Source: an uncultured Bacilli bacterium
GTDB lineage: Bacteria > Bacillota_I > Bacilli_A > RF39 > UBA660
Assembly (NCBI GenBank): GCA_944358115.1
Contig: CALVQH010000005.1
Coordinates: 1-41,901, forward strand
Direction of reading: 5' to 3'
DNA length: 41,901 bases
In this document: piece by piece, positions 32,981 to 40,742 of the stretch
Layout of the letters: every line of letters starts with the position of its first letter
Position numbering within the stretch: the stretch's first letter is position 1
Position numbers and translations under genes: made by a program
The notes under the pieces: model-generated
The model's input: the letters and a program-made list of their open reading frames with translations, nothing else
Database searches by the model: none
What the model was told of the DNA's origin: nothing

Positions 32981-33524
32981 AATTTTTAAATAAGATAATG
33001 TTAAATACTAATAGAACAGCTACATTAAAAGCATAGGTAAATTGGAATCTTTCACATTCTACTAGAGAAACAAGAAGATCTGATAAACAAATAATCCAAC
33101 CCTCTTTGCTCTTTGGTTTAAATTCTTTTATACTTGCTTTTTCATGTCTATTAATAAATGGAAATATCTTTTTTATTAATACTTGATGAAACATGTGGGT
33201 TTTAATTGCTTCACTTTCTAATTCTGTTACATTAAAATATTTCTTGGCATTATTTGCTGCAGTAACCGGATGTCTAAGATAAGAATTTTCTGGTGAATCT
33301 TTACGAGTACCAAAGAAAAAATCATGAAGTAGACCTGCTCTTGATACACTTCTTAAATCTGCCTTAAAAAATCTTCCTAATCGATAACTTAATTTGGCAA
33401 CCCTAAGGGAATGCTCGTATTTACTTGTACCATGATGTAAATCTTTTTTTGTTTCTAAAAAATGTTCATCTTCTAATATATCACATACAAATCCGTCAAA
33501 CTCACATTTTAAACGTTTTGTCAT
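32979..33524 (-). CDS. HD-domain phosphohydrolase with a hydrophobic C-terminus
   Basis: 181 residues. HHGTSKYEHSLRVAKLSYRL near residue 40 and SRAGLLHDFFF near residue 70 give the H...HD metal-binding motif, with RHPVTAANNAKKYF and EAIKTHMFH adding the later histidines. The C-terminal 20 residues (FNVAVLLVFNIILF) are hydrophobic and may tether it to the membrane. Substrate unknown. Start ATG 33522-33524 is chosen because AGGAG lies 8 bases before it; an upstream ATG at 33543-33545 precedes that SD. It has its own consensus-like promoter. Confidence 0.75.
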   Translation of the reverse strand: MTKRLKCEFDGFVCDILEDEHFLETKKDLHHGTSKYEHSLRVAKLSYRLGRFFKADLRSVSRAGLLHDFFFGTRKDSPENSYLRHPVTAANNAKKYFNVTELESEAIKTHMFHQVLIKKIFPFINRHEKASIKEFKPKSKEGWIICLSDLLVSLVECERFQFTYAFNVAVLLVFNIILFKN

Positions 33525-33559
33525 CTCTTCAACTCCTACACTCATTTGCGACTATTAAC

Positions 33560-33588
33560 ATTATAGTAAATTATACTCTTTTTGTAAA
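33560..33588 (-). promoter_or_regulatory. Promoter of the HD-domain gene
   Basis: Minus strand: TTTACA at 33583-33588, 17-base spacer, TATAAT at 33560-33565. Confidence 0.8.
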
Positions 33589-33610
33589 GGATGAATGCTT
33601 ACTTTTTTAT

Positions 33611-33674
33611 TAAAAAATAGCCCCAAGTGGGACATAAAAACAATGTTATTCGTAACCCCCTAATTACTCAAAAC
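33611..33674 (-). ncRNA. Candidate orphan small RNA, about 64 bases
   Basis: Between clpB and the HD-domain gene a complete transcription unit is visible on the minus strand: a promoter at 33681-33709, about 35 bases with TTAGGGGGTTACGAATAAC (a GTTA-CGAA-TAAC mini-hairpin), and a terminator stem GTCCC-ACTT-GGGGC at 33620-33633 followed by TATTTTTT. No ORF with an SD fits in it. The G5 run could be the seed for pairing with C-rich or ribosome-binding regions. It matches no RNA family I recognise (not 6S, SRP or tmRNA). Confidence 0.55.
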
Positions 33675-33680
33675 ACGAAG

Positions 33681-33709
33681 ATTATAGCACAATTTACCAT
33701 AAAAGTCAA
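33681..33709 (-). promoter_or_regulatory. Promoter of the small RNA
   Basis: TTGACT at 33704-33709, 17-base spacer, perfect TATAAT at 33681-33686 with TGC before it (extended -10). Confidence 0.8.
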
Positions 33710-33734
33710 AAAAAGCCAGGAGTTATTCCCGACT
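33708..33734 (-). terminator. Intrinsic terminator of clpB
   Basis: AGTCGGGA and TCCTGGCT form an 8-bp stem with G-T pairs, then seven T on the minus strand. It immediately precedes the small RNA promoter. Confidence 0.75.
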
Positions 33735-33740
33735 TTTTGA

Positions 33741-35849
33741 TTATTTTTCTTTAATAATTAAATGATCATCTTTCACATCAACTATGATTGTTTCATTATA
33801 TTTAATTTCATCTTTAATAATTTTATCAGCGATTAAGGTTTCAATATTATGTGTTACATACCTTTTAATTGGTCTTGCACCATAAGCCTCTTCATAAGAG
33901 TGATCGATGATAAAATCTTTGGCTTGTTTGGTTAATTCAAGATGTATGTTAATATTTTTAAGTCTAGATTCCGTTTCATGGATAATTTTATCAAGAATAC
34001 TATAAACAACATCTTTACCTAATGATTTAAATATAACAATTTCATCAATACGGTTGATAAATTCAGGACGGAATGTTCTTTTTAGCGCTTCCATTACTTT
34101 TGATTCACTATTTTCTTCATTATCAAGGATATATTCGCTTCCTAAGTTAGAAGTCATGATAATAATTGTATTTTTAAAGTCAACAAGTTTACCAGTACTA
34201 TCCGTAATACGACCATCATCTAATATTTGAAGTAGAATATTGAATACATCAGGATGAGCTTTTTCAATTTCATCAAATAAGACAATACTATATGGATTAC
34301 GTCTTACCGCTTCAGTAAGTTCCCCTCCTTCATCATAACCAACATATCCTGGAGGAGCTCCAAGAAGTCTAGATACATTGAATGCTTCCATATATTCAGA
34401 ACAGTCAATCCGAACCATATGACGTTCATCATCAAATAATTCGTAAGCTAGAGCTTTTGCTAGTTCGGTTTTACCTACACCAGTTGGACCCATGAATATA
34501 AAGGAACCGATTGGTCTATTTGGATCTTTGATACCACTTCTTGCCCGAATAATGGCATCACTTACAACTTTTACTGCTTCATCTTGACCAATTACCCGTT
34601 TCTTTAAATTACTTTCTAGGTTTAGTAGTTTTTCTTTTTCACCACTTACTAGTTTTTGAACTGGTATATTCGTCCATTTAGCAACAATTCTTGCAATATC
34701 TTCTTCCGTTACGGTATCACTTAACATTTGAGAATCAATTTTACTTCTTAAATTCTCTAGTTCACTCTCTAGTTTTGGAATCTCACCATGACGAAGTCTT
34801 GCTGCAGTCTCTAAGTCATAATTGTTCTCTGCTGTTTCAAGTTTAAATCTAGCTTGATCTAATTCTTCTTTTTTCTTGTTGATATCATCATTTAGTGTTT
34901 TTTCTTCTTCCCATTTAGAGCGCATTTTGGCTTCTTCTTCTTTTAGACTTGCTATTTCCGTATCTAGTTCTTCTAGGCGTTTTTTTGATAAGTCGTCTTT
35001 TTCTTTCTTTATTGCTTCTCTTTCAATCTCTAAACTCATAATTTTACGAGTTAAAGTATCTAGTTCTACTGGAACAGAAGCCATTTGCATCTTTATCGTA
35101 GCACATGCTTCATCCACTAAATCAATCGCTTTATCTGGTAAGAATCGATCGGTAATATAGCGGTCACTAAGGGTAGCAGCACTAATTAGCGCACTATCTT
35201 TGATATTGACACTATGGAATAATTCAAATTTTTCTTTTAATCCACGAAGAATTGTGATTGTATCTTCGACATTTGGCTCTTTTACAATGATTTTTTGTAA
35301 ACGTCTTTCTAGAGCACCGTCTTTTTCGATGTATTTACGATACTCATTTAAAGTTGTTGCACCAATTAATCTTATCTCACCACGGGCTAGCATTGGTTTT
35401 AACATATTACCAGCATCCATGGCACCTTCAGCACCAGCACCAACAATCATGTGTATTTCATCTATGAATAATATAATATCCCCGTTAGAATCACTAATTT
35501 CTTTTAGAACTTTTTTAAGACGTTCCTCGAATTCGCCACGATATTTAGCACCTGCAATTAGGGCACCTAAATCAAGGGACCAAATTCTTTTACCTTTTAA
35601 AGTACTTGGAACATCGCCTTTTACAATACGAGCTGCCAAGCCTTCCACAATCGCTGTTTTACCAACACCAGGTTCACCAATTAAAACGGGATTATTTTTT
35701 GTTTTTCTTGATAAAACACGAATAATACTACGTATTTCTTCATCTCTACCAATAACAGGATCAACCTTATTTTGTTTTACAGCCTCGGTAATATCACGTC
35801 CATATTTTTCTAAAACATTTTCGTTTTCTTCTTGCATATTAGGATACAT
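33741..35849 (-). CDS. clpB: ClpB disaggregase, short form without the N-terminal domain
   Basis: HSP100 chaperone that works with DnaK to dissolve aggregates. It starts almost directly at D1: [20 protein letters not shown] at residues 13-32, Walker [10 protein letters not shown], pore KYRGEFEE, Walker [11 protein letters not shown] long coiled-coil middle domain (about 270-390) is typical of ClpB. D2 has [39 protein letters not shown] and [12 protein letters not shown], with YGARPIKR as sensor 2. There is no ClpP-docking tripeptide. At 702 residues it lacks the roughly 145-residue Clp_N domain, like the alternative-start ClpB form. ATG follows AAGGTG. A CIRCE operator and perfect promoter precede it. 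Confidence 0.93.
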   Translation of the reverse strand: MYPNMQEENENVLEKYGRDITEAVKQNKVDPVIGRDEEIRSIIRVLSRKTKNNPVLIGEPGVGKTAIVEGLAARIVKGDVPSTLKGKRIWSLDLGALIAGAKYRGEFEERLKKVLKEISDSNGDIILFIDEIHMIVGAGAEGAMDAGNMLKPMLARGEIRLIGATTLNEYRKYIEKDGALERRLQKIIVKEPNVEDTITILRGLKEKFELFHSVNIKDSALISAATLSDRYITDRFLPDKAIDLVDEACATIKMQMASVPVELDTLTRKIMSLEIEREAIKKEKDDLSKKRLEELDTEIASLKEEEAKMRSKWEEEKTLNDDINKKKEELDQARFKLETAENNYDLETAARLRHGEIPKLESELENLRSKIDSQMLSDTVTEEDIARIVAKWTNIPVQKLVSGEKEKLLNLESNLKKRVIGQDEAVKVVSDAIIRARSGIKDPNRPIGSFIFMGPTGVGKTELAKALAYELFDDERHMVRIDCSEYMEAFNVSRLLGAPPGYVGYDEGGELTEAVRRNPYSIVLFDEIEKAHPDVFNILLQILDDGRITDSTGKLVDFKNTIIIMTSNLGSEYILDNEENSESKVMEALKRTFRPEFINRIDEIVIFKSLGKDVVYSILDKIIHETESRLKNINIHLELTKQAKDFIIDHSYEEAYGARPIKRYVTHNIETLIADKIIKDEIKYNETIIVDVKDDHLIIKEK

Positions 35850-35879
35850 ATTAACACCTTCTTTCTATTAACATGTATG

Positions 35880-35908
35880 ATTATAGCATAAAAATTAGCA
35901 CTTGTCAA
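35880..35908 (-). promoter_or_regulatory. Promoter of clpB
   Basis: Minus strand: perfect TTGACA at 35903-35908, 17-base spacer, perfect TATAAT at 35880-35885. The -35 box lies in the spacer of the CIRCE element. Confidence 0.92.
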
Positions 35909-35921
35909 GTGCAAGTGCTAA
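35895..35921. promoter_or_regulatory. CIRCE operator (HrcA-binding site)
   Basis: TTAGCACTT-N9-AAGTGCTAA, a perfect 9-bp inverted repeat with the exact 9-base spacer; the consensus is TTAGCACTC-N9-GAGTGCTAA. It covers the clpB -35 region, so HrcA would repress clpB until heat shock. One arm overlaps the stop codon (35918-35920) of the upstream surface-protein gene. Confidence 0.93.
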
Positions 35922-37249
35922 TTTACTACATATGGGTCAGTGACAGTTCCGGAACCAGTCAATGTAACATCTGATTTTAAATTAATGACTGGTCTTACCC
36001 CGTGTGAATTTTGACTACTAGTTGCGCTTAAATGTCCAGCACTTCCTAATAAGCAACTTCCACTCCATGCTGAACTAGTATATCGATGAGGAGTCATTGT
36101 CCAGTAAGCTATGTCCCCAATGTATAAATAGAAGCCATAATTATACTTATTTTCATCATTGTTCCAAATCCCTCCAGCATATGATATTTCATCGGCGGTA
36201 ATTAATCCTATTGGATACGTTAAAGCTCTGTTTCCATTATTTGCTTCAGAAACAGTGTATAAATCACGATTAGGATTTGAACATTTTAGCGTTGGTTTTT
36301 TTTCTAAATGTGCAAATAGCCTATCATATGCTGCATAGTCGGTTTCATTTTTTCCATAGCCTAACCCACTACTTATTTCTCTGTCTCCGCAAAAACCACT
36401 ATTTTTGTCTATATATGAATCATAACTCAATAAATTATTCTTATACCATTCATCTACAACCTCTTTTATGTTGCTATCGTTCGTATTAGCATGAGCTTCT
36501 TCATAATTATTACTTATTACTGTTCCATACATATATCCTACATAAGCATTATCCCTTAATTCTGTTGTGACAACATTAAATGCTACACTTGCATTAATGA
36601 CATTATCTTTACCCTTTGCATCTGGCGTTTTCCCTTGGTAAATCATACGCATACTTCCATTACCATTAATTCTTATGATCCGCCAGTAAAATCCGCCAAA
36701 TTTCACATAATTATCATCCACTGCTCCCGCAAAATAATAACTAATTCCATCATCATCTTCTGCTTTAAATAAAGTTCCTGTTGTATTAGAAGCTAAAGTA
36801 CTATCAAAATCTGTTCTTTGATCAATTATTTTGCTTTCTATTAATTCCGGAATAGTATGAGGATAACGAAAGTATAAATAACATTTTGTCCCTTTTGTTG
36901 TTAAAGGGGATATACTTAAACTTTGATTGTCTGCATCATAACTAACTGTAATATTACTATCTTCTTCACTATTTACTGTACAATAGCTTCTTTCTTCATT
37001 AAATGTGTATCCACTTGAAGGAATGGTATCACTTTTGAAATAGTTATCTCCTTCCTGGATATAAACTGCTACAGCATTTAAATCTGCTGAGTCATAGTTG
37101 ATTGTTCCATTTACTAGAGGAATACTTTGCGTTACACGGTATTTAGCTCTGGTAAAATTAAGTACGATTGCACTAATAATTAATACTACCACTACTCCAA
37201 TTATGATATTTCTTTTTAAGTGACTTCTTTTTAAGGTTTCAAATGGTAT
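35918..37249 (-). CDS. Surface protein with a DUF6273-like domain (copy B), abnormal start
   Basis: Paralog of the protein at 16257-17513. The frame homologous to copy A begins IPFETLKRSHLKRNIIIGVV, then LIISAIVLNFTRAKYRVTQS and IPLVNGTINY; the extracellular domain has WRIIRINGNGSMRMIYQG and ends GVRPVINLKSDVT. The codon at the position of copy A's ATG is ATA (37247-37249), five to six bases after GAGGA. The next standard start in frame is GTG 37190-37192, which would remove most of the cytoplasmic part and crowd the SD. An ATG at about 37273 is in another frame. It may use ATA, may be silenced, or may have a frameshift. Divergent from tandem-HTH copy B. Confidence 0.6.
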   Translation of the reverse strand: MPFETLKRSHLKRNIIIGVVVVLIISAIVLNFTRAKYRVTQSIPLVNGTINYDSADLNAVAVYIQEGDNYFKSDTIPSSGYTFNEERSYCTVNSEEDSNITVSYDADNQSLSISPLTTKGTKCYLYFRYPHTIPELIESKIIDQRTDFDSTLASNTTGTLFKAEDDDGISYYFAGAVDDNYVKFGGFYWRIIRINGNGSMRMIYQGKTPDAKGKDNVINASVAFNVVTTELRDNAYVGYMYGTVISNNYEEAHANTNDSNIKEVVDEWYKNNLLSYDSYIDKNSGFCGDREISSGLGYGKNETDYAAYDRLFAHLEKKPTLKCSNPNRDLYTVSEANNGNRALTYPIGLITADEISYAGGIWNNDENKYNYGFYLYIGDIAYWTMTPHRYTSSAWSGSCLLGSAGHLSATSSQNSHGVRPVINLKSDVTLTGSGTVTDPYVVN

Positions 37250-37367
37250 ACTCTTCCTCTTTTCTTATGCATATTAACATATTTTCTTTTCTATTTCATT
37301 CGTTTCGACAAAACTTGTCAAAACTTCCTAATTATATATATCATAGGCATATTTTAACTATTTTATA

Positions 37368-37393
37368 TTATAAATATACATTATTATTTATAA
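37368..37393. promoter_or_regulatory. Dyad operator candidate over the surface protein B promoter
   Basis: TTATAAATA-N8-TATTTATAA, perfect 9-bp arms. It spans from the -10 to just short of the -35 of the copy B promoter, a repressor-like position for the divergent HTH protein. Confidence 0.5.
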
Positions 37394-37401
37394 TTAGTCA
37401 A
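37373..37401 (-). promoter_or_regulatory. Promoter of surface protein B
   Basis: Minus strand: TTGACT at 37396-37401, 17-base spacer, TATATT at 37373-37378. The same -35 sequence is used at copy A. It leaves a leader of about 115 bases. Confidence 0.6.
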
Positions 37402-37481
37402 TATTTTTGTGATTATTAAGGTCAATTATTCGCATAAATTCTGATAATATGAAACAATGATAATCGAAGTGAGGATTTGGT

Positions 37482-38006
37482 ATGGAAAACAATAAAACAA
37501 TTGTTGAAGAAAGAATTCGATTTATCGGAGAAAGAGTTGGATATACCCAAAAGCAAGTAGCAAGTGCACTTAAAATATCGAGGAGTTTAGTTAATAATTG
37601 GGAACATGGATTTGCTAATATTAGTTTAAAGCAGATCATTAAACTTGCTTATTTTTATCAAGTCCCTATTGATTATTTACTGGGTATTATCGATGAAGTT
37701 GATTCTTATCCTTATCATTATGTTAAAGATATGGATTTAAAAAGTATCGGAATGAAATTAAAGGCCTTAAGAAAAAATCTTGGTTTTACCCAAGAGAAAT
37801 TTGCTCAAAGACTCGATACGAAAAGAAGTAGTATTAGCTATTATGAAATTGGAAGAATGATGATTAGTACGGCTGATTTAAAACAAATTTGTGAAACATT
37901 TGGAATTAGTGCTGATTATCTTGTTGGTAATTTAGAGCAAAATATTAAGAGAGAGCAAAAAATAAAAATTAAAGCAAAAGAAATTAAAGAAAAAATAAGT
38001 ATATAA
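37482..38006 (+). CDS. Tandem-HTH (XRE family) transcriptional regulator, copy B
   Basis: 174 residues with two XRE-type helix-turn-helix domains: ERVGYTQKQVASALKISRSL with VNNWEHG at about residues 15-50, and LRKNLGFTQEKFAQRLDTKR with SSISYYEIG at about 95-130; each is followed by a (I/A)DYL(L/V)G helix as in copy A. A basic Lys/Glu tail follows. SD GAGG precedes the ATG. Divergent from surface protein B, repeating the gene order of copy A although the two regulators are only moderately similar. Regulation of the neighbouring surface gene is inferred from this conserved order and the dyad at 37368-37393. Confidence 0.85.
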   Translation: MENNKTIVEERIRFIGERVGYTQKQVASALKISRSLVNNWEHGFANISLKQIIKLAYFYQVPIDYLLGIIDEVDSYPYHYVKDMDLKSIGMKLKALRKNLGFTQEKFAQRLDTKRSSISYYEIGRMMISTADLKQICETFGISADYLVGNLEQNIKREQKIKIKAKEIKEKISI

Positions 38007-38007
38007 A

Positions 38008-38028
38008 AAGCTTTCATGATGAAAGCCT
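38008..38028. terminator. Hairpin terminator between HTH copy B and deoD
   Basis: GCTTTCA-TGA-TGAAAGC with TTTTT on the minus strand, serving deoD; the plus side is weaker (CTATTTTATT). Confidence 0.75.
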
Positions 38029-38752
38029 ATTTTATTATGGATTCTAATCCTAGTTTTATCATATCATTTAATTTAGTTTGTCTTTCTTCTGGAGTTAATA
38101 CTTTGTCAGAATATTTAGAATCTGATACTGTCATAAGAGTCGTTGCTTCTACATTCATGGTATTGGCAACATGACAAACACCAAATCCTTCCATTTCTTC
38201 ACCAAGAATTTCATAACTTTTAGGAATCCGATTTAATACTCTATCATAATCAATGTATGGTCCAAATACATCCATGGTTGTAGTCATTCCATAATGTACA
38301 TTTATATTTAATTCTTTAGCTGTATCTAATATTATTTTATTTAAATTTTCGTTTGCTTCCACTACATTTCCAACATAGTCATTATAGGTATAAGCAAAAT
38401 TAGATTCAGAATAAATATTTTTGGTAAGAATTACATCACCGACATCAGCTTTTTTACTTACTGCTCCGCAAGTACCAATCCGGATAATCTTTTTTACATG
38501 GAAGAAATGAATAAGTTCAAAAACATAAATACTAGCACTAGGCATTCCCATTCCATGAGCCATGATGGTTACTTTTACGCCTTTGTAAGTTCCTGTATAC
38601 CCAGACATATTTCTAATATTGGTAACTAATTTGGCATCGCTTAAAAAATTTTGTGCTATATATTTGGCTCTTAAAGGATCGCCTGGCATTAAGACAAGCT
38701 CTGCTATATCAGCATTACTTTCAATATGAATTGGATTTTCTCCTATAAACAT
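38027..38752 (-). CDS. deoD: Purine-nucleoside phosphorylase, DeoD type
   Basis: Phosphorolysis of purine nucleosides in salvage; trimeric/hexameric NP-I family. Seen: ELVLMPGDPLRAKYIA near residue 20, the phosphate loop IRNMSGYTGTYKG, IMAHGMGMPSASIYVFEL, IIRIGTCGAV with the conserved Gly-Thr-Cys-Gly, and EEMEGFGVCHVA with the purine-site acid, then VSDSK carrying the catalytic Asp. The start is ATG 38750-38752 after AGGTGATCATA, an exact match to the 16S tail region, rather than the upstream GTG. Confidence 0.95.
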   Translation of the reverse strand: MFIGENPIHIESNADIAELVLMPGDPLRAKYIAQNFLSDAKLVTNIRNMSGYTGTYKGVKVTIMAHGMGMPSASIYVFELIHFFHVKKIIRIGTCGAVSKKADVGDVILTKNIYSESNFAYTYNDYVGNVVEANENLNKIILDTAKELNINVHYGMTTTMDVFGPYIDYDRVLNRIPKSYEILGEEMEGFGVCHVANTMNVEATTLMTVSDSKYSDKVLTPEERQTKLNDMIKLGLESIIK

Positions 38753-38801
38753 TATGATCACCTATTATAATATTACCACAGATTGTGCTAACTATTAATA
38801 C

Positions 38802-39329
38802 TTAAAATGATGTCTTGACACTTCTTTGTAACATTTTTTTATCTTCTTTTAGGTAATCGCGATATTCGGAATGATTTAAATCTTCTATGTAAGTACTAAA
38901 GTATTTACCCTCGCTAGCAAATAATAGACTATAAATATTTCTTTTGATATTTTCACTTATTCTTAACTCGGATAAGATACTCCATAAATACGCTGGATTT
39001 ATTTTGTAAATAGCAAATAAATCTATATCATAAAGATAACTTAAATAAATAAGATAGGTTTGTAATGTTAAATTATTTGCTTTGAATGGTATGATTTTAT
39101 CTGCTATAGGTGCAATTAAGTGCATTCCTTCTAATAAATACACATCTTCTAAACCAAGACTTGATAAAGTTAAACCTTCCTTATTTAAAGCGATAATATC
39201 TTCATCTAACTTTAATATGTGAAGTAGCTTTAGTTTTGTTTTTATGAGTTTTTTCTCTTCTATTACTCTTTTTAAAGTCATTCCTTCCTTTTTTAATTCT
39301 TCTTTTGTTAAATTATCTAGTTCATACAT
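38802..39329 (-). CDS. Protein of unknown function (175 residues)
   Basis: Not recognised. The N-terminus is charged and helical (NLTKEELKKEGMTLKRVIEE), followed by LKLLHILKLDEDIIALNKEG, a hydrophobic middle (LIAPIADKIIPF, LTLQTYLIYLSYLYDIDLFA) and a basic C-terminus ending RSVKTSF. No signal peptide. It follows enolase on the same strand; its SD (GAGAGG) is the 3' arm of the enolase terminator, so read-through and translation would compete with hairpin formation. Confidence 0.6.
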   Translation of the reverse strand: MYELDNLTKEELKKEGMTLKRVIEEKKLIKTKLKLLHILKLDEDIIALNKEGLTLSSLGLEDVYLLEGMHLIAPIADKIIPFKANNLTLQTYLIYLSYLYDIDLFAIYKINPAYLWSILSELRISENIKRNIYSLLFASEGKYFSTYIEDLNHSEYRDYLKEDKKMLQRSVKTSF

Positions 39330-39330
39330 G

Positions 39331-39360
39331 AAAAAAGCCTCTCTTTCTTTATAAGAGAAG
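39331..39360 (-). terminator. Intrinsic terminator of eno, containing the SD of the next gene
   Basis: CTTCTCTT and AAGAGAGG form an 8-bp stem with one G-T pair, then CTTTTTT on the minus strand. AAGAGAGG is also the only SD for the 175-residue gene starting at 39329. Confidence 0.75.
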
Positions 39361-39377
39361 TTTATGTTCTTTTTTTA

Positions 39378-40610
39378 TTATTTATGCAATAAATCACTTT
39401 CTATTTTCATTAAGCGATTATATTTAGCAATTCTCTCGCCTCGTGACATAGAACCAGTTTTAATAAAGGGAATGGAAAGGCCAACAGCAAAATCAGCAAT
39501 AAAAATATCTTCGGTTTCCCCACTACGATGGGAGATAATCATTTTATAATTATTTTTTCTGGCAAGTAAAATTGTTTTGATCATTTCTGTTACAGTACCA
39601 ATTTGATTTGCTTTTAATAATATAGCATTGCCGGCTTTTAGTGATATTCCCTTTTCTAAATATTTAGAATTGGTACAAAAGTAATCGTCACCTACTAACA
39701 TAATTCTTTCACCAATAAATTTGGTTAAAACAGCAAGTGATTCAAAATCATTTTCTTCAAAAGGATCTTCAATACTGATAATTGGATATTTATTTACAAG
39801 AGCAATATAATATTTAATCAATTCATCACTCGTTAAATTTCGGCCATCTATTTTATAAGTATTAGACTCTTTATCATAGAGTTCTGATGCCGCAACATCA
39901 AGAGCAATAAACACGTCGACTCCAGGATTATAACCACTTTTTTCTATTGCTTCCATGATTAAATCTAATGCTAAATTATTATATTCTAAATTAGGAGCAA
40001 AGCCACCTTCATCACCAACAGCAGTTGAAAGTCCTTGCTTTTTTAAAATGTCTTGTAAAGTATGAAAAATTTCGCTTGCAACTCTTACCCTTTCTTTCAT
40101 TCCTTTGACGGTTGGTACAATCATAAATTCTTGAATATCTAAATTATTGTCAGCATGCACACCACCATTAATTATATTTACCATAGGTAGAGGCATACTT
40201 ACCCGGCCACTAGATAAATAAGCGTATAATTCTTTTTTTTCTAACATAGCAGAAGCTTTAATACTCGCTAGAGATACCGCTAAGGTTGCATTGGCTCCTA
40301 AATTACTCTTATTTTCAGTACCATCTAAACTGATTAATAATTTATCTATCATTACTTGCTCTAATTCTTGTCCTACTAAATGTTCTTTTATAACACTATT
40401 AATATTATTTACAGCTTTTAATACTCCTTTTCCATGATAACGTTTGTCATGATCGCGAAGTTCTAAGGCTTCTTTTGAACCAGTTGATGCACCAGAAGGT
40501 ACGGATGCGGTAGCAGTTATGCCATTATCTAGAAAAATGGTTGCTTCTACCGTAGGATTTCCTCTACTATCTAATATTTCTCTTCCTATTAAATTTGTAA
40601 TTTTTGCCAT
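39378..40610 (-). CDS. eno: Enolase
   Basis: 2-phosphoglycerate to PEP in glycolysis; Mg-dependent. Seen: EILDSRGNPTVEATIFLDNG at the N-terminus, ASTGSKEALELRD, GGVHADNNLDIQEFMIVP, AVGDEGGFAPNLE, the Mg ligand in VFIALDVAASELYD, SIEDPFEEND, LVGDDYFCTN, the catalytic lysine in ILLKANQIGTVTE, and ISHRSGETEDIFIADFAVG. At 410 residues it is about 20 shorter than average, mainly at the C-terminus, but all catalytic blocks are intact. The LVGDDYFCT variant replaces the common LVGDDLFVT. SD AGGTGA precedes the ATG. Confidence 0.96.
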   Translation of the reverse strand: MAKITNLIGREILDSRGNPTVEATIFLDNGITATASVPSGASTGSKEALELRDHDKRYHGKGVLKAVNNINSVIKEHLVGQELEQVMIDKLLISLDGTENKSNLGANATLAVSLASIKASAMLEKKELYAYLSSGRVSMPLPMVNIINGGVHADNNLDIQEFMIVPTVKGMKERVRVASEIFHTLQDILKKQGLSTAVGDEGGFAPNLEYNNLALDLIMEAIEKSGYNPGVDVFIALDVAASELYDKESNTYKIDGRNLTSDELIKYYIALVNKYPIISIEDPFEENDFESLAVLTKFIGERIMLVGDDYFCTNSKYLEKGISLKAGNAILLKANQIGTVTEMIKTILLARKNNYKMIISHRSGETEDIFIADFAVGLSIPFIKTGSMSRGERIAKYNRLMKIESDLLHK

Positions 40611-40638
40611 TTTTCATTCACCTGCTTCTTTAATTATA

Positions 40639-40668
40639 AGTATACCAAAAATTATCCTTTCTTATCAA
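40639..40668 (-). promoter_or_regulatory. Promoter of eno
   Basis: Minus strand: TTGATA at 40663-40668, 18-base spacer, TATACT at 40639-40644 with TGG upstream (extended -10). Confidence 0.7.
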
Positions 40669-40695
40669 TCTTTTTACATTATTCGCGATTATTTT

Positions 40696-40724
40696 TTGAC
40701 TTCACTTTACTATTTTGTTACAAT
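40696..40724 (+). promoter_or_regulatory. Promoter of the racemase-like gene
   Basis: TTGACT at 40696-40701, 17-base spacer, TACAAT at 40719-40724 preceded by TGT. It is divergent from the eno promoter. Confidence 0.75.
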
Positions 40725-40742
40725 TTAGATATGGTGAATAAC

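Noticed and set aside
33425-33613. 62-codon plus-strand open frame antisense to the HD gene
   Set aside because: No SD, no recognisable protein, and it runs across the promoter and start of the HD gene.
35200-35871. 223-codon plus-strand open frame inside clpB
   Set aside because: It lies fully antisense to conserved AAA+ motifs and has a biased Ser/Ile composition with no SD.
16257-37249. The two surface-protein copies as ends of a composite transposon
   Set aside because: No transposase, terminal inverted repeats or target duplications were seen, and the genes between are conserved housekeeping operons.
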